From Tardiphaga sp. (GTDB lineage: Bacteria; Pseudomonadota; Alphaproteobacteria; Rhizobiales; Xanthobacteraceae): 25,847 nucleotides of DNA. The stretch's first letter is position 1; every line of letters starts with the position of its first letter. The notes under the pieces were generated by a model. It searched no databases, had not been told where the DNA came from, and saw only the letters and a program-made list of their open reading frames with translations. A program made the position numbers and the translations under genes. The stretch spans positions 1-25,847 of the forward strand of contig JACMOT010000537.1 in assembly GCA_014377915.1 (NCBI GenBank). The letters are read 5' to 3'. Below are positions 1 to 6,622 of the stretch, piece after piece.

Positions 1-713
1 CCCACGGCCGCCGCCCTGCTCTCATGCAGCATGCGGTGCACTTCCCGCACGATGTCCGGATGATTGTCGGACAGATCCTTGCTGACGACCGTCACGTGGT
101 TGACCGGCACCACGCCGTGCCGGGCGAACCACGCCTGCTCCTCGGCTGCTACATCGGGAAACAATTGCCGCAGCCGCGCGTCATCGCTCTTCTCACCGAG
201 CACGGCGTCGAGCTCGCCATCCAGCAGCATCCGCATGATCGCCTTGCCGGCCGGCGCCTTGGTGCTGGTGTCGATATATTCAGCAACATGCGGATCCTCG
301 AAGGTGATCCAGTTGATCGCGTCGAGATCGACGCCATAATCATTGGCAAGAATGCCGCGCAGCCAGGCGCCCGTCGTGGTGGTGAAGGAGCGAATCCCGA
401 CGCGCTTGCCCTCCAGATCCTTTGGCGTCGCGATCTCTGCCGCCGGGTTGGTCACCGCAAAACCATGCTGAAACCGCGCCATCATCACGTCCGGCAGCAG
501 CACCATCGGCTTGTCATAGGCCTTGGCCATCAGGAACGTGACGATCGCCAGTTCGGAGACATCGAACGCGCCGTCGCGGACCATCGGCTTGAAACCCTTG
601 TTGGTCGGCGTGTACGCAGCAAATTCCATCTCGACCAAATCGGACGTCACCGCGCCTGACTTCAGCGCCGCGGTGTGCGGGTGATCGCCCAGCAGGACGC
701 GCAGTTTCATCAT
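1..713 (-). CDS. 4,5-dihydroxyphthalate decarboxylase-like / substrate-binding-fold protein (3' end outside window)
   Basis: The reading frame opens at the double ATG at 713/710 and runs off the window edge without a stop, giving 237 codons. The protein begins MMKLRVLLGDHPHTAALKSG and has no signal peptide. It resembles the family that includes Pht5 4,5-dihydroxyphthalate decarboxylase, which uses a periplasmic-binding-protein-like fold as a cytoplasmic enzyme. Landmarks are LGDHPHTAALKSG at the N-terminus, the mid-protein stretch GKRVGIRSFTTTTGAWLRG, and ITFEDPHVAEY. It starts 9 bp after the stop of the aldolase gene, so it is very likely the distal gene of the same operon. Pht5 makes protocatechuate from 4,5-dihydroxyphthalate, which would suit a gene cluster for meta-cleavage of aromatic acids. 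The family also contains uncharacterised NMT1/ABC-type proteins, so the exact substrate is open. The start is supported by the tight operon spacing rather than by a strong ribosome binding site. Confidence 0.72.
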   Translation of the reverse strand, partial: MMKLRVLLGDHPHTAALKSGAVTSDLVEMEFAAYTPTNKGFKPMVRDGAFDVSELAIVTFLMAKAYDKPMVLLPDVMMARFQHGFAVTNPAAEIATPKDLEGKRVGIRSFTTTTGAWLRGILANDYGVDLDAINWITFEDPHVAEYIDTSTKAPAGKAIMRMLLDGELDAVLGEKSDDARLRQLFPDVAAEEQAWFARHGVVPVNHVTVVSKDLSDNHPDIVREVHRMLHESRAAAV

Positions 714-722
714 CGCCCTGCC

Positions 723-1415
723 CTACACATCTTCGGGTTTGTCGACATAGACGAGACCGGCCTTCGCGAGCCCCTCGCGCATGCTGTACATGTCGAGGCC
801 GAGCACGCCGGAGGCGAGCATCTGCCGCTTGTTCTCTTCCAGGGCCGCGCGCGCTTCCGCCTTGTCGGCGACGTCGGCGGCGGCGTTGCGCGGGATCACC
901 ACGACGCCGTCTTCATCGGCAATGACAACGTCGCCCGGGTTGACCAGCGCTCCGGCGCAGACCACGGGGACATTCACCGCGCCCAGCGTCGCCTTGACGG
1001 TTCCCTTGGCGGAGATCGCCTTCGACCACACTGGAAAGCCCATTTCACGCAGCGTCTTGATATCGCGGCAGCCGGCATCGATAATCAAGCCAACGCCGCC
1101 ACGCGCCTTCAGCGAAGTCGCCAGCAGATCGCCGAACATGCCATCGGTATTATCCGTGGTGCAGGCCACCACCAGCATGTCACCGGGGCGGCACTGCTCG
1201 ATGGCCACATGCAGCATCCAGTTGTCGCCCGGCTGCGCCAGCACGGTGACCGCGGTGCCCGCCGCCTCCGCGCCCGACCACACCGGCCGCATATAGGTCT
1301 TCATCAGGCCGAAGCGGCCATAGGCCTCATGGCAGGTGGACACGCCAAGCGCGCCAAGACGCTTGACCACATCGGCATCGGCGCGCGGGATGTTCTGAAC
1401 GACGACGGGCTTCAT
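723..1415 (-). CDS. ligK: 4-carboxy-4-hydroxy-2-oxoadipate aldolase (RraA-fold; LigK/GalC/ProA family)
   Basis: This 230-residue protein is full length for the class II pyruvate aldolases of the RraA fold. They split 4-carboxy-4-hydroxy-2-oxoadipate (or 4-hydroxy-4-methyl-2-oxoglutarate) into pyruvate and oxaloacetate (or pyruvate), using a divalent metal. The signature is visible as GDLLAT (residues 95-100) followed by DAGCRD, with the substrate/metal pair Arg117-Asp118; the family pattern is G...D/E..R-D. The ATG at 1415 overlaps the stop of the upstream galB-like gene in a 4-bp ATGA, so translation is probably coupled. It is the last step of the gallate/protocatechuate 4,5-cleavage pathway, and the preceding LigI- and GalB-like genes produce its substrate. 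I favour the LigK/GalC role over the RNase E inhibitor RraA because of this context and the extended C-terminal helix (Met-Tyr-Ser-Met-Arg-Glu region) typical of the aldolases. Confidence 0.88.
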   Translation of the reverse strand: MKPVVVQNIPRADADVVKRLGALGVSTCHEAYGRFGLMKTYMRPVWSGAEAAGTAVTVLAQPGDNWMLHVAIEQCRPGDMLVVACTTDNTDGMFGDLLATSLKARGGVGLIIDAGCRDIKTLREMGFPVWSKAISAKGTVKATLGAVNVPVVCAGALVNPGDVVIADEDGVVVIPRNAAADVADKAEARAALEENKRQMLASGVLGLDMYSMREGLAKAGLVYVDKPEDV

Positions 1416-2146
1416 GCCAACACCTCAAGTGTCATCGGGAACAGGCGCTGATAGGCCTCGCCATAGGTCATCGCCGCACCGGTGTTGCGGCCGCCCTGCA
1501 TGCCCCTTTGCAGCGCCACGCGCTCGTAATAGGCCCACAGATGTTTTTGCGCGGCAAGAATTTCAAACGTCTTGCGCTTGATGTCCCAGACCTCGTCGAT
1601 ATTCAGGATCACCTGCGGCTTGAAGTTGCACATTTCCGGTTGGTGCGGCTCGAACAAGAACACTGGCGGCGCCGAGTAGCTGTATTCTGCCTCCGGCTTG
1701 TGGCCCATCGCCTGCGCGATAATGCGGGCTTCCTGCGCGGCGGCGGTGGCGGCGGGATGGTCGACGTTGTAGGGGTCTTCCAGCGAATGGCTGAGCACAA
1801 AGCTCGGATTGAGCTCGCGATAAATGTCGATCAGCCGCTCCTTGTGCGCCTCGGTGAGGTGGAGCGGATAGTCGCCGGCGTCGAAGAACTCGATTTCGGC
1901 GCCGAGCATGTCGGCGGCGCGTTCCGCTTCGTCACGGCGGCCGGCCTTGACCTTCTCCAGCGTCTGACCGGGCTGCTTCCAGGCGAACTGCGACTCACCG
2001 CGCTCACCGAAGGCCATGCAAACGATCTTGACCTTGTAGCCCTTCTTGGCGTGCAGGGCGATCGCGCCGCCAGCTCGCCAGACGAAGTCGCCGGGATGCG
2101 CCGTGATCACCAGGCCGGTTTTGGGCTTCATCTTTGCGTCCGACAT
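1412..2146 (-). CDS. galB: 4-oxalomesaconate hydratase, PIG-L/LmbE type (GalB-like)
   Basis: This 244-residue PIG-L-fold protein resembles GalB, the zinc-dependent 4-oxalomesaconate hydratase of the Pseudomonas putida gallate pathway, which is unrelated to the amidohydrolase-type hydratase LigJ. The usual PIG-L metal motif AHPDDE appears as AHPGDF (His17, Asp20), and the second metal His is in NVDHPAAT (His130), with His120 in the preceding SHSLEDP. GalB-type enzymes share this altered first motif followed by [10 protein letters not shown], which is present here. The start ATG at 2146 has AAAGGA about 7 nt upstream. The gene lies 10 bp after the LigI-like gene and overlaps the aldolase start by 4 bp. 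It should convert 4-oxalomesaconate to 4-carboxy-4-hydroxy-2-oxoadipate in the cytoplasm. An N-acetylglucosaminyl deacetylase role is possible from the fold alone but is unlikely in this operon. Confidence 0.83.
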   Translation of the reverse strand: MSDAKMKPKTGLVITAHPGDFVWRAGGAIALHAKKGYKVKIVCMAFGERGESQFAWKQPGQTLEKVKAGRRDEAERAADMLGAEIEFFDAGDYPLHLTEAHKERLIDIYRELNPSFVLSHSLEDPYNVDHPAATAAAQEARIIAQAMGHKPEAEYSYSAPPVFLFEPHQPEMCNFKPQVILNIDEVWDIKRKTFEILAAQKHLWAYYERVALQRGMQGGRNTGAAMTYGEAYQRLFPMTLEVLA

Positions 2147-2156
2147 GGGTTGTCCT

Positions 2157-3032
2157 TTATTTGGTATCGAACGCGAACAGTCGCGCAGGGTTGTCGACCA
2201 GAATTTTCTGCTGCATGTCCGGGTCCGGCGCGAACAGCGGGATCAGATCGACGAGGTCGCCGTCATTGGGCATCGCCTTGACGTTGGGGTGCGGCCAGTC
2301 GGTGCCCCAGATCACGCGGTCCGGCGCGGTCTCGCAGATCTTTTTCGCGAACGACACGGCGTCGGTGAAGGGTGGCCCCATCGAGGTGATGCGCTCGCAG
2401 CCGGACACCTTGACCCAGCATTTTTCATCGCGCTGCATCAGCTCGATCAGGGTGCGGAACGGCAGCTGGTCGAGTCCATCGGCGGCCTTGACCCGACCCA
2501 TATGGTCGATGGTGTAGCGCACCGGCAGCCTCGTCAGCATGTCGGCATATTCCGGCAGGTCGATGGCATCGAAATGCAGGTCGACGTGCCAGTTCAGCGG
2601 CGCGATCATGTCGATGATCCGTTCGAACACCTTCATGTCCGGCACGCCGCCGAGGTGACGCACGAAATTGAAGCGGCAGCCGCGGAAGCCGCCATCATGC
2701 AATTCCTGCAAGCCATGCTCGGTGATCGTGCCGTCGATATTGGCGACCGCGCGAAAACGACCTTCGCTGACCTTGATGGCATCGAGCGCGACCCGGTTGT
2801 CGGTGCCATGGACGCTGGCATTGACGATCACCGCGCGGCCGATGCCGAGCACCTGGTGCAGCTTCTGGAAATCCTCCAGCGGCGCGTCGGGCGGGATGTA
2901 GGAGCCGACATAGGGATATTTGGCGCCGGGGCCGAAGATGTGGGTGTGCGAATCGCACGCCAGCGGCGGCAGCTTGAATTTGGGGGTGCGGGTGTCGGGA
3001 TCGGGCCCGGGAACGGTTGGTTTGGTCATCAT
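2157..3032 (-). CDS. ligI: 2-pyrone-4,6-dicarboxylate lactonase (LigI-like amidohydrolase)
   Basis: About 291 residues, close to the roughly 293 of Sphingobium LigI, which hydrolyses 2-pyrone-4,6-dicarboxylate to 4-oxalomesaconate. It is a TIM-barrel amidohydrolase. The N-terminal DSHTHIFGP carries His29 and His31; further family positions are Arg120/Arg125 (RFNFVRHLGG), His177 (TIDHMGR) and Asp245 (IWGTDWPHPN). COG3618 enzymes of this type are known to work without a bound metal. The frame could open at a GTG at 3068, one base before the TctC stop, but that start has no clear ribosome site. ATGATG at 3032/3029 is preceded by GCAGGA and gives the family's usual length, so I chose it. The gene lies between tctC and galB in a compact operon, and its product is the substrate of the next enzyme. 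Confidence 0.88.
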   Translation of the reverse strand: MMTKPTVPGPDPDTRTPKFKLPPLACDSHTHIFGPGAKYPYVGSYIPPDAPLEDFQKLHQVLGIGRAVIVNASVHGTDNRVALDAIKVSEGRFRAVANIDGTITEHGLQELHDGGFRGCRFNFVRHLGGVPDMKVFERIIDMIAPLNWHVDLHFDAIDLPEYADMLTRLPVRYTIDHMGRVKAADGLDQLPFRTLIELMQRDEKCWVKVSGCERITSMGPPFTDAVSFAKKICETAPDRVIWGTDWPHPNVKAMPNDGDLVDLIPLFAPDPDMQQKILVDNPARLFAFDTK

Positions 3033-3068
3033 GTCCTGCGGGTACTGATCTGCAATTTTCGTGAACAC

Positions 3069-4082
3069 TTACTGCTTGGGTATGCCGGCCTGTTCGATCA
3101 CCTTGCTCCATTTGGCGATGTCGTCGACCAGCCGGGCCTTCAACTCTTCCGGCGAACCGGCGCGGGCTTCGATGCCGAGATCGAGCAGCTTCTGCTTGAC
3201 GTCAGGCATTGCCAGCACGTCGCGCAGACCGGAATTGAGTTTGGCAATGACCTCCGGCGGCGTGCCGGTGGGCGCGAACAGCGCATTCCACGACACCACG
3301 TCATATCCCTTGACGCCGCTTTCGGCGACCGTCGCCACCTCCTTGAGAATGACCGAACGCCCCTCCCCCGTGGTCGCCACGGCGGTGATCTTCTGGTCGA
3401 GCAACGACGATTTCATGCCGACATAATTGTCGATCATGACATCGATGTCCTTGCGCAGCAGCCCGACGATCACTTCCGGGGTCGCGCGATACGGCACGAT
3501 CTGGAAATCGACGCCGGCGATGGATTTCAGCAGGGCCGCCGACAGGTTCTGGGTGCTGCCCACATTAATGGTCCCGACATTAAGCTTGCCGGGATTGTCG
3601 CGGGCGAATTTGAGCAGGTCGGGCAGCGTCTTGTACGGCGAGTCCGAATTGGTGCCGACCACGAAGTCGAAGAAGCCGATGCTGGAGATCGGCGCAAAAT
3701 CCTTCACCGGATCAAATGGCAGGCTCTTGAACAACGGTACGCTGACAGCGGTACCGTTGCTGAGCAGCGCCAGCGTGTAGCCATCAGCCGGCGATGACAG
3801 CACGGCACGGGCGGCGATGACACCAGCGGCTCCCGGCGAGTTCTCGACGATGAAGCGCTGCCCCATTTTCTCGCCGAGGCTCTCGGTCACAATCCGGATG
3901 GTGATGTCGGCCACGCCGCCGGCGGCGAATGGCACCACGACCCGAATCGGCCGTGCCGGATAATTCGATTGCGCCTGCGACGGCGACGCGAGGCCGAGAC
4001 AGGCCACCATGATGGCCGCGGTCCATGACAGCAGTAATCGCGTCGGCCTGTGGATCGAAACGGTCGGATATCGTGGCGTCAT
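3069..4082 (-). CDS. Tripartite tricarboxylate transporter substrate-binding protein (TctC/Bug family)
   Basis: A 337-residue exported binding protein. Residues 1-37 look like a Sec signal peptide: a basic start, a hydrophobic core (LLLSWTAAIMVACLGLA) and a SQA cleavage site. The mature protein opens with YPARPIRVVVPFAAGGVADI, the hallmark of Bug proteins, which bind small organic acids in the periplasm. The ATG at 4082 is preceded by GGCAGGACATCC; an upstream in-frame ATG at 4145 would add 21 residues before the signal peptide and is unlikely. No TctA or TctB membrane partners are in the window, which is common for this expanded family. As the first gene before ligI it probably captures the aromatic or heterocyclic acid used by this operon. 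The ligand cannot be read from the sequence. Confidence 0.88.
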   Translation of the reverse strand: MTPRYPTVSIHRPTRLLLSWTAAIMVACLGLASPSQAQSNYPARPIRVVVPFAAGGVADITIRIVTESLGEKMGQRFIVENSPGAAGVIAARAVLSSPADGYTLALLSNGTAVSVPLFKSLPFDPVKDFAPISSIGFFDFVVGTNSDSPYKTLPDLLKFARDNPGKLNVGTINVGSTQNLSAALLKSIAGVDFQIVPYRATPEVIVGLLRKDIDVMIDNYVGMKSSLLDQKITAVATTGEGRSVILKEVATVAESGVKGYDVVSWNALFAPTGTPPEVIAKLNSGLRDVLAMPDVKQKLLDLGIEARAGSPEELKARLVDDIAKWSKVIEQAGIPKQ

Positions 4083-4148
4083 GGATGTCCTGCCCTCGCG
4101 GGGCGGCTTGAATGCCCCCCTCCCGGTCCCGGCAGTTAGCCACATCCC

Positions 4149-4163
4149 ATTTATGAAGCAAAT
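4149..4163. promoter_or_regulatory. Candidate LysR-type operator upstream of the tctC-ligI-galB-ligK operon
   Basis: A perfect AT-rich dyad, ATTT-N7-AAAT, lies in the 154-bp gap between the amidohydrolase gene and tctC. It contains the T-N11-A spacing (T4150 to A4162) expected of LysR binding sites. A second, wider inverted repeat TTATG / CATAA (4151-4155, 4175-4179) surrounds it. It sits about 65 bp upstream of the tctC start in otherwise GC-rich DNA. Binding by the regulator encoded at 5396-6292 is inferred. Confidence 0.32.
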
Positions 4164-4236
4164 GAGAGTTTTCGCATAATCCGCCGTTTGCTTGCATATA
4201 TCGTTGACGGGTCATGGTCCGGCGACCCGGCCCTGG

Positions 4237-5355
4237 CTACGCCGATGCGCGGCGCGCAATGACCGCGACCGGACCGCCGCCATCCGGCCCCTGATGCTCG
4301 GCGCCGCCCGATACGAACAGCATCGTCGTTCCGACCACGCCGGCCACGACGCCACCCACCAGCGCCCTCGCGTGCCGCGATGAGGCGATGTCGCTGTCAT
4401 CCAGCATGGTATGCCGCGCGCCCCGGATCAGCCCGGATTCCGAGGCTTCCGCCTTGCACAGCACGGCGCGGAGCCGGCCCTGCGCCTCGGCGCCGAGCGG
4501 GTATTGGGCGGGCAGCCCGGCGGCTGCAAGCGCGCGCAACACCGCGCTGGAATCGATCGCGTCCCGCATCACATCGTGCGCCACCACATAGTCGCCGGAC
4601 CAGTGACGGCTGTTACCCACCACCAGGATCTGGTTCTCGAGCAATTCGACGCCGGCAGACGTGCTGGCGCGATCCGAATACAGGCTGAGGTCGCGGCACA
4701 CGACCGCGTCATTGATAGCGGAGCGCGACACTTCCCCCAGCGCGATCGCGACACCGAGCGCGGATGCCCCGCGCGAAAAGGCCATCGACTTCAGCGTATC
4801 ACCGGTGGCGACGTCATGACCGAGCGTCTTCGCTTCCGCGATGCGTGACTTGGTCAGCAGCGGACACTTGACCTGAACGTAGTGGACGTCCAGCGGGTTG
4901 TCGATTTGCGCGGCCAGCATGGCCTCGCGCACGGCGTTGGCGGTCGCCTCGATTTGTACCGTGCGGCCGATTTCATGCGGCGCGAAGCGGCGGGTCACGG
5001 CGGTACCGAGAGCCAGGGCCGGTTGACCCGGTACTGACTTGCCGCCGCCCTCGACAACCTCGAACACCAGCCAGTGCGGCGATAATCCGCCTTCGGTGCC
5101 TCCGGACATCACCATCACGACACGCGCCTCGACGGCCTCGGAGCTTTCGCCGGTCAGGCGCGCAATCAGCGTCTTCAGCGCCGTCGACGCGAAGCCGCGC
5201 GTAAAATCGTTCACGCACCCATTGCCTTCGGTTTTGCCGAGAATGGCGATAATTCGTCGCGCATCCATGCGACCCGCCGCGATCTCTTGTTCGAGGCCCG
5301 ATACGTCGTCGGGGGCGCCGGCGGCAATTCTGTGAATTCGCGCTTCCATTTTCAT
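4237..5355 (-). CDS. Ring-opening amidohydrolase of the cyanuric acid hydrolase / barbiturase family (AtzD/TrzD-like)
   Basis: A 372-residue member of the small AtzD/TrzD/barbiturase family, which hydrolytically opens cyclic imide rings. The family has three repeated units, each giving a Lys-Ser pair. All three pairs are visible: Lys41 (LGKTEGNG) with Ser84 (VMSGGTEGG), Lys163 (VKCPLLTKS) with Ser231/233 (ASTSAGVEL), and Lys301 with Ser349 (FVSGGAEHQGPDGGGPVA). The C-terminal Glu/Gly-rich stretch matches the metal-binding end of the family. Known substrates are cyanuric acid and barbiturate. Neither biuret nor allophanate hydrolase genes are nearby, and the downstream genes degrade oxalomesaconate, so the real substrate may differ. 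Starts at 5355 and 5349 are both possible and neither has a strong ribosome site. It follows the LysR gene by 40 bp on the same strand. Confidence 0.88.
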   Translation of the reverse strand: MKMEARIHRIAAGAPDDVSGLEQEIAAGRMDARRIIAILGKTEGNGCVNDFTRGFASTALKTLIARLTGESSEAVEARVVMVMSGGTEGGLSPHWLVFEVVEGGGKSVPGQPALALGTAVTRRFAPHEIGRTVQIEATANAVREAMLAAQIDNPLDVHYVQVKCPLLTKSRIAEAKTLGHDVATGDTLKSMAFSRGASALGVAIALGEVSRSAINDAVVCRDLSLYSDRASTSAGVELLENQILVVGNSRHWSGDYVVAHDVMRDAIDSSAVLRALAAAGLPAQYPLGAEAQGRLRAVLCKAEASESGLIRGARHTMLDDSDIASSRHARALVGGVVAGVVGTTMLFVSGGAEHQGPDGGGPVAVIARRASA

Positions 5356-5395
5356 TCGCCCGTTGTTCGATCCGAGAAGTTGGTGGTGATGCCTG

Positions 5396-6292
5396 CTATG
5401 GCAGGGCTTCGAAATAGTTTTGGATCAACTCGATCAGTGCCTGCGCCGGCTTACTGACCGGCAGGCCGCGCTTGACGATGATGCCGACGGTGCGGCTGAC
5501 GCCGGGATTTCGCAATGGCAACGCCACCAGGCCGGCGGTGCCCTGCGTCGCCACCGCGATATTCGGCACCACCGCGACGCCGAGCTTTTCAAACACCATG
5601 CCCACGGCGGTCTGCAGATGCTGCACCTCGTAGCGCCAGTTCAGACTGTCGCGGCGATCGCCCAGCGCATCGTCGATCAGCGCGCGATTACCCGCCTGCG
5701 GACTGATCCGGATCAGCGGCGTGTCGGCGAGATGCGACCAGGCCACGAATTTGCGCTCCGCGAAGGCGTGGTCTTTGGTGCACAATAAGACAAAGCGCTC
5801 CTTGATCAGCGGGGTGACCGCGAGGTCCCAGATGTTCATGGCGATGATGGTGATGCCAAACTCCGCCTGGCCGGACTGTACCAGCGTCGCGATCTCGCCC
5901 GCGGAATTATCGTGGATCTTGATCGAAATCCCGGGATGCGCGGCATTGAACTGCTTCAACACCCGCGGCAAATGATAGGCGGCGATGGTCGGCAGGCATC
6001 CCAGCGCGATATGCTGCTGGCGCGCGCGACCCCGCGCCCGCAAAAGGTCGATGGAGTCCGACAGTTCTCCGATCATCCGGCGCGCCGTCGGCAGCAGTTC
6101 CTGCCCCGCCGGGGTCAACGCGACCTGCCGCGTGGTGCGGGCAAGCAATTGCAGCCCGAGATCCTGCTCCAGCTTCTTGATCCGGTGGCTGAGCGCGGTC
6201 TGCGACAGGTTGAGATGCGCCGCCGCGCGCGAAAAGCTGCCGCGTTCGGCGATGCTCAGAAAAGCCTGCAATCCCGGAAAATCGATACGCAT
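5396..6292 (-). CDS. LysR-family transcriptional regulator
   Basis: 298 residues, the standard LysR length. The N-terminal winged helix-turn-helix covers residues 1-60 (LQAFLSIAERGSFSRAAAHL, then NLSQTALSHRIKKLEQDLG), and a periplasmic-binding-protein-like effector domain fills roughly residues 90-295. It is the first gene of the minus-strand block and is co-directional with the amidohydrolase gene 40 bp downstream, rather than divergent as is usual for LysR regulators. That arrangement suggests it may be co-transcribed with the hydrolase and also act on the operon starting at tctC. The inducer is unknown; an aromatic or heterocyclic acid is likely from context. The ATG at 6292 has no strong ribosome site, but the protein begins exactly where family members do (MRIDFPGLQAFL). 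Confidence 0.93.
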   Translation of the reverse strand: MRIDFPGLQAFLSIAERGSFSRAAAHLNLSQTALSHRIKKLEQDLGLQLLARTTRQVALTPAGQELLPTARRMIGELSDSIDLLRARGRARQQHIALGCLPTIAAYHLPRVLKQFNAAHPGISIKIHDNSAGEIATLVQSGQAEFGITIIAMNIWDLAVTPLIKERFVLLCTKDHAFAERKFVAWSHLADTPLIRISPQAGNRALIDDALGDRRDSLNWRYEVQHLQTAVGMVFEKLGVAVVPNIAVATQGTAGLVALPLRNPGVSRTVGIIVKRGLPVSKPAQALIELIQNYFEALP

Positions 6293-6622
6293 GGGAAATC
6301 CAAAGCCGACGGGTAGCAGGGCTACCGCACCACTCCCCGGCGAAGCAAGCCGCGGCCTGTCCGGGCGGCAGGGCGATCACAACCGGCGGCGTGGTTAATA
6401 ACGGGTAAATTAAGTTTCGCACGCATGCATGGCGCCCAGGTCGGAAAAGTCGCCTTCCCGATAAAGAAAGGCCGATTCAAGCGACCTTCCGCGTCATCCG
6501 GAGGGAACGACTGGCCGTGGACGAAAGTACCCATAAATACAACCACTCGAACGGCTTAACCGTTTGTGCAGTCGAACCGGCCATACTTTGATCAGACTTT
6601 GGCAAGATACGCGAATTCATAA
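6293..6622. other. Intergenic region between divergent lysR and herA-like genes (330 bp)
   Basis: This gap must carry the promoters of both divergent genes. A perfect 6-bp hairpin GGTAGC-AGG-GCTACC (6312-6326) lies about 20 bp in front of the lysR start. An AT-rich stretch (about 6390-6415, GGTTAATAACGGGTAAATTAAG) interrupts the GC-rich background. A possible 24-codon ORF begins with GTG at 6517 after GGAGGG and ends at 6591, but I would not call it a gene. No convincing sigma-70 box pair can be assigned by eye. Confidence 0.5.

Noticed and set aside
2046..3797. 583-codon open frame on the plus strand
   Set aside because: It lies opposite the galB, ligI and tctC-like genes, whose proteins are clearly recognisable; the plus-strand translation is rich in His, Arg and Asp with no domain, as expected of an antisense shadow in GC-rich DNA.
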